Shown here in pieces: positions 25,276-32,524 of a stretch of 64,000 bases of DNA. Under the pieces are notes generated by a model. The model searched no databases, was not told the origin of the DNA, and saw only the letters and a list, made by a program, of their open reading frames with translations. This DNA comes from Streptomyces sp. QL37 (lineage in GTDB: Bacteria; Actinomycetota; Actinomycetes; Streptomycetales; Streptomycetaceae), in assembly GCF_002941025.1 (NCBI RefSeq), contig NZ_PTJS01000001.1:3038001-3102000 (forward strand), in the 5' to 3' direction. Within the stretch, counting starts at the first letter, position 1. Each line of letters begins with the position of its first letter. The translations under genes were made by a program, and so were the position numbers.

Positions 25276-25341
25276 CGGCCTCTTCCTCATTCCGGGCGTA
25301 CGAACACCGAATTCCGGGCGCGCGAACACCGATTGCTTATC

Positions 25342-25386
25342 CGGACACATGTCCGCTACCGTGCAACCCGTACTGGACACGTGTCC
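25342..25386. promoter_or_regulatory. Twin palindromic TetR operators between TetR and SDR genes
   Basis: CGGACA-CA-TGTCCG at 25342-25355 and GGACACGTGTCC at 25375-25386 share the half-site GGACA/TGTCC. Their centres are 32 bp apart, about three helical turns, so two dimers could sit on one DNA face. The position is right for control of both divergent promoters. Confidence 0.8.
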
Positions 25387-25423
25387 GCTTAACAGTCTAG
25401 AGCGTCCTGAACGGAGATTCGGC

Positions 25424-26161
25424 ATGTCTGGAACCGAGGGCAAGGTCGTGGCGATCACAGGTGCGAGCAGCGGGATCGGCGCCGCCACCGCGCGCCTGCT
25501 GGCAGCGGGCGGGGCGAAGCTGGTGCTCGGCGCCCGCCGCGAGGAACGGCTCGCGGCGCTGGCCGGCGAGCTGCGGGAGAAGGGGGGCGAGGCCGTGTTC
25601 ACCACGGTCGACGTCACCCGCCGCGAGGACCCGGCACGCCTGGTCGAGCTCGCCCGCGAACGCTTCGGCCGGCTGGACGTCCTCGTCGGCAACGCGGGGA
25701 TCGGTCCGGTGTCACCGCTCGACGACCTGCGGGTGGACGACTGGGACGCGATGATCGACGTGAACGTCAAGGGGCTGCTGTACGGCATCGCGGCGGCCCT
25801 CCCCGTCTTCCGGAGCCAGGGGCACGGCCAGTTCGTGCACACCCTGTCGACCGCCGCCTACCGGACGGTTCCCGGCATGGCCGTCTACTCGGCGTCCAAG
25901 GCCGCCGCGCGCACCCTCGCCGAGGGCCTGCGACAGGAGGCCGGGCCGTCGATCCGGGTCTCCGCGGTCTCGCCGGGTTTCGTGGCCACCGACTTCGTCG
26001 ACTCCGTCCCGGACGCGGATCTGCGTGCGCGGTTGAACGAGTCGAAGGAGGAGACGGCGATCCCGCCGGCGGCGATCGCGCGTGCCGTCCGGTTCGCGAT
26101 CGAGCAGCCCGACGACGTCGACGTCAACGAGATCGTCGTCCGGCCGACCGCTCAGGCCTGA
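25424..26161 (+). CDS. SDR family oxidoreductase
   Basis: 245 aa, ATG with ACGGAGA upstream. A classical short-chain dehydrogenase: cofactor motif T-G-A-S-S-G-I-G (residues 12-19), N-A-G after strand 4, catalytic Ser142, and Tyr155/Lys159 in Y-S-A-S-K. R-R-E-E-R after strand 2 suggests NADP(H) preference. The C-terminal part with E-E-T-A-I-P-P-A-A-I-A-R-A-V is typical of the YdfG-like oxidoreductases of actinobacteria. The substrate is unknown. Its 3' end overlaps the opposing MerR gene by 38 nt. Confidence 0.9.
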   Translation: MSGTEGKVVAITGASSGIGAATARLLAAGGAKLVLGARREERLAALAGELREKGGEAVFTTVDVTRREDPARLVELARERFGRLDVLVGNAGIGPVSPLDDLRVDDWDAMIDVNVKGLLYGIAAALPVFRSQGHGQFVHTLSTAAYRTVPGMAVYSASKAAARTLAEGLRQEAGPSIRVSAVSPGFVATDFVDSVPDADLRARLNESKEETAIPPAAIARAVRFAIEQPDDVDVNEIVVRPTAQA

Positions 26162-27176
26162 GCCGGCCGCCTCGTCGCGCGTCGCGCAGCCGGAGAAGGT
26201 ACGTCGCGGTCAGCGCGACGGGACGGTCCTCGTCGTGCGACAACTCCAGAAGGGCCTCCGACGCCTTCGCCCCGGGGACGGCGGCGAGCGCCTGGGTCAG
26301 CCGTCCGCGTCCGGGCGGTTCGGTGGCCTCGTGGGCGAGGCGGCCGACGAGCAGGGTCGCGATCCGGTCGGCCGTGGCGGTGTCGTCCGCCAGCGCGCTC
26401 AGCGCGTCGGCCGCGTCGGTGTCGTTCCGCCCGTCCACGATCATGTCGACGAGCGTCGGGACCGCGTCGGTCACCCCCCGCTCCCCGAGCGCCAGTGCCG
26501 CGTACCCGCGGACCACGACGTCAGGAGCGGCGAGGGCCTGGCGCAGCCGCTCCGTCGCCTCGGCTCCGGGCATCTCGGCGAGGGACCGGACGGCGCGTTC
26601 CCGCACCGCCGCCACCGGTGAGCCGAGGCCCTCCGCCAGCAGCGCCGGGGCGCCCTCGCCCGATCGTGCCAGGGCCCACCGAAGGGCTCCCGCCACGTTC
26701 GGTTCCGTCTCGCTCAGCGCCGCTTCGGCCAGGGCCTCCACCGGCACCGGGACCTCGTCGGCCGAGGAGAGCGCCGCGCTCTGGCGCACGCCCGCGCTCT
26801 TCGAGCCGAGCGCCTGGAGCAGCGCGACGACCTGGAGGACGTCCTCCCAGCCCGCGGGGTCCGTGGCGTCGATCCGGCGCAGCCGTGTGAGCAGCTCGGT
26901 CTCGGCCGCGATGCGTTCGCGTGTCCTGCCGATGAGGTCGTCGACGAGCGCCGCGGGCGTGAAGCCGGGATCGTCGAGCGCGCGCCCGATCTCACGGAGC
27001 GAAAGGCCCAGCGACCGCAGGCTCTCGATCTGGAAGATCCGCCGGATGTCCTCCCCGGAGTACTCCCGATAGCCGGAGCCCGTCCGGCCGGCGGGCCGGA
27101 CCAGGCCGAGCGACTCGTAATGCCGGAGCATGCGGGCGCTGACCCCGGAGCGTCGCGCCACCTCACCGATCAGCAT
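26124..27176 (-). CDS. MerR family regulator with C-terminal HEAT-like repeats
   Basis: 350 aa. Residues 1-70 are a clear MerR DNA-binding domain (I-G-E-V-A-R-R-S-G-V-S-A-R-M-L-R-H-Y, then Y-R-E-Y), followed by the dimerisation helix to about residue 115. The rest is not a small effector domain but about 200 residues of paired helices with HEAT/PBS-lyase character: P-N-V-A-G-A-L-R-W-A-L-A-R, A-A-V-R-E-R-A-V-R-S-L-A, V-V-R-G-Y-A-A-L-A-L-G-E-R-G. The start lies 14 nt inside the end of the preceding HEAT-protein gene, so the two are co-translated. I infer that the HEAT part senses or binds a protein or ligand, possibly the HEAT partner encoded beside it. Confidence 0.85.
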   Translation of the reverse strand: MLIGEVARRSGVSARMLRHYESLGLVRPAGRTGSGYREYSGEDIRRIFQIESLRSLGLSLREIGRALDDPGFTPAALVDDLIGRTRERIAAETELLTRLRRIDATDPAGWEDVLQVVALLQALGSKSAGVRQSAALSSADEVPVPVEALAEAALSETEPNVAGALRWALARSGEGAPALLAEGLGSPVAAVRERAVRSLAEMPGAEATERLRQALAAPDVVVRGYAALALGERGVTDAVPTLVDMIVDGRNDTDAADALSALADDTATADRIATLLVGRLAHEATEPPGRGRLTQALAAVPGAKASEALLELSHDEDRPVALTATYLLRLRDARRGGRLRPERSAGRRSR

Positions 27177-27849
27177 GCTCCATGGTCCCCTGTCCGGACC
27201 CGCCGAGGGCCACGGCGCGCTTCGCCTCCTCGATCGCGTATCCGAATCCGGCGTCGGGGTCGCGCAGCAGCCGTCGCGTGGCGAGCGCGTGTGCGCGCAC
27301 GTGCGGCTCCGGGGCCGCCGTCGCCGCGCGCACGGGCGGCTCGATGACCTCCCCCAGCGTGACCAGTGCCCGGCTGAGGCTCAGCTGCGTCTCCCGCTCA
27401 CCGCGCCCGAGCTGCGTGGCCAGCGCCTCGGCCAGGGCGGGCTCCTCGCCTTCCGGCACCAGCACGACCGCGGCCCGCCAGGCGCTCCGCGCCACCTCGT
27501 CGTCGGCGTCGGCCAGCAGCGCCCGTGTGATCACCGGCCACGCCTGCCGGTCCCCGATCTTGGAAAGGGTGTGCAGTGCCTGGCTCCGCGCCTGCGAACG
27601 CTCCGAGCCGACTTCGCGGATCAGCCCGGGGAGCGTCAGCGCCACCGGGTGGCGGGTGAGCGCCCAGGTCAGCATGTCGCGGACGAAGAACTCGGGCTCG
27701 ACCGCGCAGCGCTCGACGAGCGTGCCGACGAAGCGCGGGTCCGGCGCCGTGCCGACCGCCAGAGCGGCCCGCAGCCGCACCGACGAGCTCTTGTCCTCCA
27801 GCGCCCGGAGCGCCGGCATGGCATCCGTGTCCTGTCGCGTGATCGTCAT
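27163..27849 (-). CDS. HEAT repeat protein, partner of the MerR-HEAT regulator
   Basis: 228 aa from the ATG at 27849, with GAGGAGGTGG upstream. Nearly the whole protein is helical hairpins of HEAT type: S-S-V-R-L-R-A-A-L-A-V-G, E-F-F-V-R-D-M-L-T-W-A-L, S-Q-A-R-S-Q-A-L-H-T-L-S-K-I-G-D, D-E-V-A-R-S-A-W-R-A-A, P-H-V-R-A-H-A-L-A-T-R-R-L-L. There is no signal peptide or catalytic motif, so it is probably a scaffold or sensor. It is first in a two-gene operon with the MerR-HEAT regulator and is preceded by a MerR-type promoter. Function unknown. Confidence 0.8.
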   Translation of the reverse strand: MTITRQDTDAMPALRALEDKSSSVRLRAALAVGTAPDPRFVGTLVERCAVEPEFFVRDMLTWALTRHPVALTLPGLIREVGSERSQARSQALHTLSKIGDRQAWPVITRALLADADDEVARSAWRAAVVLVPEGEEPALAEALATQLGRGERETQLSLSRALVTLGEVIEPPVRAATAAPEPHVRAHALATRRLLRDPDAGFGYAIEEAKRAVALGGSGQGTMEHADR

Positions 27850-27871
27850 GGTGACCACCTCCTCGCCCCGC

Positions 27872-27902
27872 ATCGAAGCCCTTGTCACCGTGTCAAGGTC
27901 AA
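27872..27902 (-). promoter_or_regulatory. MerR-type promoter with 19-bp spacer and operator dyad
   Basis: On the minus strand the -35 box TTGACC (27902-27897) and the -10-like TTCGAT (27877-27872) are separated by 19 bp, the long spacer typical of MerR-controlled promoters. Lying across the spacer, CCTTGACACGGTGACAAGG (27898-27880) is a near-perfect 19-bp dyad with one mismatched pair. The transcript would begin about 20 nt before the ribosome binding site of the HEAT gene. Confidence 0.75.
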
Positions 27903-28210
27903 CCCGGACCGGCCGCCGCGCCCGGAACGGCGGAAGGCCTCCGCGCGCGCATGGCGGCGGAGGCCCGGGAGGCGGCGGGTGGGCGAGGGGTGCGACAGCG
28001 CTGCGGGAGCGCCGCACGGGATGTCCCGGCAGACGGGCGGCGGTACGTCGCCGAGGCCCGGGAGCACCTCGGGACGGGGGGCGGGAGCGGCGCGGATCTC
28101 CGGCCGGGCGGAGATCTACGCGGCCGCGGCGCGCGCCACCGGGGTCCCGGGCGGACGCCGGCCCCGCGGTGCTCCCACCGGACGCGGTGTTCTCACTGCA
28201 CGCGGTGTTC
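27903..28210. other. GC-rich interval without a recognisable gene
   Basis: About 308 nt between the HEAT/MerR promoter and the end of the Asp23-like gene. Open frames on both strands are Arg/Pro/Gly-rich and have no ribosome binding site or family signature. The only structure I see is the 18-bp tandem duplication at its right edge. Confidence 0.5.
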
Positions 28211-28217
28211 TCACTGC
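28182..28217. repeat. 18-bp tandem duplication at the 3' end of the Asp23-like gene
   Basis: ACGCGGTGTTCTCACTGC occurs twice in tandem (28182-28199 and 28200-28217). The gene's stop codon (TCA on the plus strand, 28211-28213) lies in one copy and is repeated in the other, so the duplication duplicated the stop without changing the protein. Confidence 0.85.
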
Positions 28218-28675
28218 ACGCGCGCGGGCGCCCGGCCCGAGCGGTCGCCCTCGTCCTCCTCGTCCTCGTCCTCGTCCGGCACGTGGACGTCGAAGACGTA
28301 GATGTTGATCTCGACGACCTCCAGCCCGGTCATCGACTCCACGGCGTCCGTCACCTGAGCCCTGATCCGGTCTGCGAGCTTGTGGATCTGGACGCCGTAC
28401 TCCACCTCGACGTCGACGTCGATCGCGGCTTCCTTCTCGCCCACTTCCACCTTGACGGCACGCCCCGCCCCGGAGGACCCGGACCTGCGTCCGGTGACCG
28501 CGCCTATGGCCTTCGACGCCCCCCGGCCGACCGAATGCACGCCGTCGGTCTCGCGGATGGCTATTCCGGCGATGGTGGCGACGACGCCGTCGGCGATGGT
28601 CGTCGTGCCACGTCCGGTCCGCCCCGCGTTCCTGTCCGTTGTTGAACTCCCGCCCTGGGTCCCGACGTCAGCCAT
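28211..28675 (-). CDS. Asp23/Gls24 family envelope stress response protein
   Basis: 154 aa. The Asp23 core starts T-T-I-A-D-G-V-V-A-T-I-A-G-I-A-I-R-E-T-D-G-V and continues with V-G-E-K-E-A-A-I-D-V-D-V-E-V-E-Y-G-V-Q-I and E-S-M-T-G-L-E-V-V-E-I-N-I-Y-V-F-D-V-H-V, all diagnostic. The ends differ from short Gram-positive members: a Gly/Thr-rich N-terminus and a strongly acidic D-E-D-E-D-E-E-D-E tail. In Firmicutes Asp23 sits at the membrane via AmaP. No AmaP gene lies nearby here, and the gene appears alone. Confidence 0.9.
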   Translation of the reverse strand: MADVGTQGGSSTTDRNAGRTGRGTTTIADGVVATIAGIAIRETDGVHSVGRGASKAIGAVTGRRSGSSGAGRAVKVEVGEKEAAIDVDVEVEYGVQIHKLADRIRAQVTDAVESMTGLEVVEINIYVFDVHVPDEDEDEEDEGDRSGRAPARVQ

Positions 28676-28874
28676 GACTGCCTCACAGAGGGTTGATGCG
28701 ACGAGGCTGCTCGCCTCCTCGTCGGCTCCTCATTTCACTGTGCGCCTGCCCGCCGCCCGCCGCCATCGAGACGTACTCAGCGCTCGTCGTGGCCACGCTC
28801 CGCGACCGGGCGCCGGGTGGAGCGGGCAGTGCTCAGCATCACCCTGGACAGCCACCGTGACCGCCGGGTAACTT

Positions 28875-28903
28875 TTGACCAGGACTGAGCAAGCGCTTAG
28901 CCA
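28875..28903 (+). promoter_or_regulatory. Promoter with operator-like palindrome before the acyl-CoA dehydrogenase gene
   Basis: TTGACC (28875-28880) and TAGCCA (28898-28903) are separated by 17 bp. In the spacer lies AAGCGCTT (28891-28898), an 8-bp palindrome inside GAGCAAGCGCTTAGC. This resembles TetR-family operators found before fatty acid genes in actinobacteria (general knowledge). Confidence 0.6.
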
Positions 28904-28941
28904 CTGCGACCGAAGCTGAAGCTGACACCAGGAGGCATCCC

Positions 28942-30099
28942 GTGCGCCGTACGGTTTACAACGAGGACCACGAGGCGTTCCGGGAGACCGTCCGCGCCTT
29001 CATCGAGTCCGAGGTCGTCCCGGTCTACGACGAGTGGTTCGCGGCCGGCCAGGCGCCCCGCGACTTCTACTACAAACTCGCCGAGCTGGGCATCTTCGGC
29101 ATCGAGGTGCCCGAGGAGTACGGCGGCGCGGGCGTGGAGTCCTTCAAGTTCGAAGCGGTCCTGTACGAGGAGACCGCCCGCGCGGGCATCTCCTTCGGCG
29201 GCTCCGGGGTGCACGTCCTGCTCTGCCTGCCGTACCTCAAGGCGTACGCCACCGAGGAGCAGAAGAAGCGCTGGCTGCCGGACTTCGTCTCCGGCAAGTC
29301 CATGTACGCGATAGCCATGACCGAGCCGGGCACCGGTTCGGACCTGGCCGGCATGAAGACCACCGCCAAGCTCTCCGAGGACGGCACGTACTACGTCCTC
29401 AACGGCGCCAAGACCTTCATCACCGGTGGTGTGCACGCCGACAAGGTCATCGTCTGCGCCCGTACGGACGCCCCCAAGGCCGACGACCGCCGCCACGGCA
29501 TCTCGCTCCTCGTCGTCGACACCAAGTCCGAGGGCTACTCGGTCGGCCGCAAGCTCGACAAGCTGGGCCTGAAGGTCTCCGACACCGCCGAGCTGGCCTT
29601 CGTCGACGTCAAGGTGCCCGTCGAGGACCTGCTGGGCGAGGAGAACAAGGGCTTCTCCTACCTCGGCCAGAACCTCCCGCAGGAGCGCCTGGGCATCGCC
29701 GTCGGCGCGTACGCGCAGGCGAAGGCCGCCGTGCGGTTCGCCCAGCAGTACACGCAGGACCGCACCGTCTTCGGCAAGACCGTCGCGTCCTTCCAGAACA
29801 CCAAGTTCGAGCTGGCCGCCTGCAAGGCCGAGGTCGACGCGGCCGAGGCCGTCTGCGACCGCGCGATCGAGGCCCTGGACGCCGGTGAGCTCACCCCCGC
29901 CGAGGCCGCCTCGGCGAAGCTGTTCTGCACCGAGGTCGCGCACCGCGTGATCGACCGCTGCCTCCAGCTGCACGGCGGCTACGGCTTCATGAACGAGTAC
30001 CCGATCGCCCGCCTCTACACGGACAACCGGGTCAACCGCATCTACGGCGGTACCAGCGAGGTCATGAAGTCGATCATCGCCAAGTCCATGGGCCTCTGA
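28942..30099 (+). CDS. Acyl-CoA dehydrogenase (LCAD-like)
   Basis: 385 aa, start GTG at 28942 after CAGGAGG. A full acyl-CoA dehydrogenase: N-terminal helices with E-Y-G-G-A-G, the FAD-contacting A-M-T-E-P-G-T-G-S-D, N-G-A-K-T-F-I-T-G-G, the middle beta domain, then Q-L-H-G-G-Y-G-F-M-N-E-Y-P and I-Y-G-G-T-S-E-V-M-K. At the place of the MCAD-type catalytic Glu (Y-E-G-T) it has Gly369, as in long-chain-type enzymes whose base lies elsewhere. It oxidises an acyl-CoA with an ETF as electron acceptor. The next gene, 21 nt on, encodes a TesB thioesterase, so the pair probably handles fatty acyl-CoA. Confidence 0.9.
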   Translation: MRRTVYNEDHEAFRETVRAFIESEVVPVYDEWFAAGQAPRDFYYKLAELGIFGIEVPEEYGGAGVESFKFEAVLYEETARAGISFGGSGVHVLLCLPYLKAYATEEQKKRWLPDFVSGKSMYAIAMTEPGTGSDLAGMKTTAKLSEDGTYYVLNGAKTFITGGVHADKVIVCARTDAPKADDRRHGISLLVVDTKSEGYSVGRKLDKLGLKVSDTAELAFVDVKVPVEDLLGEENKGFSYLGQNLPQERLGIAVGAYAQAKAAVRFAQQYTQDRTVFGKTVASFQNTKFELAACKAEVDAAEAVCDRAIEALDAGELTPAEAASAKLFCTEVAHRVIDRCLQLHGGYGFMNEYPIARLYTDNRVNRIYGGTSEVMKSIIAKSMGL

Positions 30100-30120
30100 G
30101 AACGGCTACGTTTCTCCTTC

Positions 30121-30996
30121 ATGAGCGCAGCACTTGAATCCCTGCTCGATCTGCTCGACCTGGAGCAGATCGAGCAGGACATCTTCCGGGGCATGAGCCG
30201 TTCCGCGGTCGTGCCCCGTGTCTTCGGCGGCCAGGTCGCGGCCCAGGCCCTGGTCGCCGCCGGGCGCACGGTCCCCGAGGACCGGGGAGCCCACTCCCTC
30301 CACGCGTACTTCCTGCGCCCCGGGGACCCCGGCGCGCCGATCGTCTACAGCGTGGACCGGATCCGCGACGGGCGGTCCTTCACCACCCGCCGGGTCGTCG
30401 CCGTCCAGCACGGCAAGCCGATCTTCCACCTCTCGGCGTCGTTCCAGGTGCACGAGGAGGGCATGGACCACCAGGCGGTCATGCCCCCGGCCCCCGACCC
30501 GGAGACCCTGCCGACCGCGGCCGAGATGCTGCCCCGGTACGCGCACCGCTTCACGGACCCGCGCATGGTGGACCGGCTGCTGGAGGCCCGGGCCGCGGTC
30601 GACCTGCGGTACGTGGACGCCCCGCCGTTCGCCACCGCCGGTGAGCCGCGCGAGCCGCGCTCCCAGGTCTGGTTCCGGACGCACGGCAAGCTGGCGGACG
30701 ACCCGCTGCTGCACGTCTGCATGGCGACGTACGTCTCCGACATGACCCTGCTCGACTCGGTGCTGCTCGCCCACGGGCGCGGCGGCTGGTCGGTGGGTGA
30801 CGTGGTGGGCGCCAGCCTGGACCACGCGATGTGGTTCCACCGTCCCTTCCGGGCGGACGAGTGGCTGCTGTACGACCAGGAGTCGCCCTCCGCGTCCGGT
30901 GGGCGCGGTCTCGGGCAGGCCAGGATCTGGACGGCGGACGGGAAACTGGCCATCACGGTCATCCAGGAGGGCCTGGTCCGCGTCCCGAGGGGCTGA
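30121..30996 (+). CDS. tesB: Acyl-CoA thioesterase II (TesB-like)
   Basis: 291 aa forming a double hotdog fold. Visible signatures: F-G-G-Q-V-A-A-Q-A-L near residue 35, H-S-L-H-A-Y-F-L-R-P-G-D, R-D-G-R-S-F-T-T-R-R-V, and in the second half A-S-L-D-H-A-M-W-F-H-R-P-F with the conserved Asp, then S-G-G-R-G-L-G-Q-A-R-I-W and a final L-A-I-T-V-I-Q-E-G-L. The length equals that of E. coli TesB (about 286). It hydrolyses acyl-CoA to free acid and CoA in the cytoplasm. It lies 21 nt after the acyl-CoA dehydrogenase gene. Confidence 0.92.
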   Translation: MSAALESLLDLLDLEQIEQDIFRGMSRSAVVPRVFGGQVAAQALVAAGRTVPEDRGAHSLHAYFLRPGDPGAPIVYSVDRIRDGRSFTTRRVVAVQHGKPIFHLSASFQVHEEGMDHQAVMPPAPDPETLPTAAEMLPRYAHRFTDPRMVDRLLEARAAVDLRYVDAPPFATAGEPREPRSQVWFRTHGKLADDPLLHVCMATYVSDMTLLDSVLLAHGRGGWSVGDVVGASLDHAMWFHRPFRADEWLLYDQESPSASGGRGLGQARIWTADGKLAITVIQEGLVRVPRG

Positions 30997-31024
30997 AGTC
31001 GCGCATTCGGACATACTGCCCCTC

Positions 31025-32032
31025 ATGAGTGACGCCACGAGTGACGCCGGAAGTGACTCCGATCGCGGCTCCGGGAGCGACGGGCAGGCCGGTGGCGGCG
31101 AGTCCACGTTCACGGTGGTCGTCGCGGCGGTCGCCAATCTCGGTATCGCGGTGGCGAAGCTGGTGGCGGGGCTGATCAGCGGTTCGAGCGCGATGCTCTC
31201 GGAGGCCGCGCACTCGGTCGCCGACACCGTCACCGAGGTCATGCTCCTCACGGCGCTGAAGCGCAGCGAGAAGCCCGCCGACGAGGACCATCCGCTGGGC
31301 TACGGCCCCGAGCGGTACATCTGGGCGATGCTCGCGGCCGTCGCGACCTTCGTGGGCGGCGCGGTGTTCTCCCTCTACGACGGCATCCACACCCTGCTGC
31401 GGGGCGAGGAGCTCGGCGATCCGCTCGTCTCCTACCTCGTGCTCGCGGTCGCCTTCCTGCTGGAGGGCTTCTCGCTGCGTACGGGCGTCCGGCAGGTGCG
31501 CGGAGAGGCCGCCCGGCTCCGGATGCCCGCGCCGCGCTATCTGCGCCGGACCCCCGACACCGCGGTCAAGGCCGTGGTGATGGAGGACTCGGCGGCCTTG
31601 GCCGGGCTGCTGCTGGCGGCCGGCGGCCTGCTCGGCGGGCAGCTCTCGGGCTCCGGGGTCTGGGACGGCATCGCCTCCGTCCTCATCGGCGTACTGCTGG
31701 TGTACGTGGCGTGGGTGCTCTGCCGGTCCAACGCCCAGCTGCTGATCGGCCGGCCGCTGCCGGCCGGAATGCGGGCCGGGGTACGCGAGGAACTGCTGTC
31801 CGTGCCGCACATCGTCGAGGTGGTGGAGCTGACCACGCTGATCCAGGGGCCGTCGGAGATGCTGATCGCGGCGAAGATCGACTTCCGGGACGCGTCGACG
31901 GCCGCGCAGATCGAGTGGGCGTGCGAGGAGGCGGAGCAGCAGCTGCGGGAGCGCTACCCGTCGATCCGGCGGGTGTACCTGGATCCGACACCGGGGCGCG
32001 CGCAGCGCTCGGCGGCGCGCTCCGGCGGCTGA
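31025..32032 (+). CDS. Cation diffusion facilitator family transporter
   Basis: 335 aa starting at the ATG at 31025. An N-terminal Ser/Asp/Gly-rich tail of about 25 residues precedes six membrane segments. The metal-site motif is in E-A-A-H-S-V-A-D-T-V-T-E (helix 2), followed by D-E-D-H-P-L-G-Y-G-P-E-R-Y (the CDF loop). Helix 5 carries V-M-E-D-S-A-A-L-A-G, giving H-x-x-x-D and E-D-x-x-A ligands. A C-terminal cytoplasmic domain with I-V-E-V-V-E-L-T-T follows. It exports divalent metal (Zn, Fe, Mn or Co) in exchange for protons; the exact ion is not predictable. It is 29 nt after tesB. Confidence 0.9.
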   Translation: MSDATSDAGSDSDRGSGSDGQAGGGESTFTVVVAAVANLGIAVAKLVAGLISGSSAMLSEAAHSVADTVTEVMLLTALKRSEKPADEDHPLGYGPERYIWAMLAAVATFVGGAVFSLYDGIHTLLRGEELGDPLVSYLVLAVAFLLEGFSLRTGVRQVRGEAARLRMPAPRYLRRTPDTAVKAVVMEDSAALAGLLLAAGGLLGGQLSGSGVWDGIASVLIGVLLVYVAWVLCRSNAQLLIGRPLPAGMRAGVREELLSVPHIVEVVELTTLIQGPSEMLIAAKIDFRDASTAAQIEWACEEAEQQLRERYPSIRRVYLDPTPGRAQRSAARSGG

Positions 32033-32524
32033 GCCGGGCGCGGCCGGCTCGGGCCACTGTCTGCTACGGGCCAGAATCAGCCAGAGGTGGGTCCTGCGGA
32101 GTATTCGGTGGCGAGATCCGCCCGGACACGGCAGCTTCCGGCCCGTCCACCGCCCCCACCCGGTGATCAACCTTACTCACTGCCACGGCGCAGAGCGTCC
32201 GACGTGAGGACCGCACACCGCTCCGCCGCATGTGCGGCCGCGCGCCGCGGCCGTCCCCGTGCGGCACAGTCCGTCAAATGGTGATGTTTCAGTTGAGTGT
32301 GGCCAACTGGTGAACCCACATTCTGCCCATTTACCTTTTTACCTTTCATGTCAATTTTTGAATACCTCGGTGCTGATTGAAATTATCCGAGGGCTCGAAT
32401 TCCAGCCATGATCAGCGGATTTATTGCATCTGCGCCCAGGAACCGATGTCCTTCTCAGGGTTGCCTCAACTAGCCCTGTCCGCGCGCGGGCAGGCGCATC
32501 CCCCATCCACTGAGGACCTTTGTG
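32033..32524. other. 492-nt intergenic region with an AT-rich stretch before the conservon
   Basis: No gene seen. From about 32277 to 32420 the sequence is much more AT-rich than the rest of the window (runs such as TTTACCTTTTTACCTTTC), typical of a promoter region or of incoming DNA. The right end holds the GAGGA ribosome binding site for cvnA. Confidence 0.5.
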
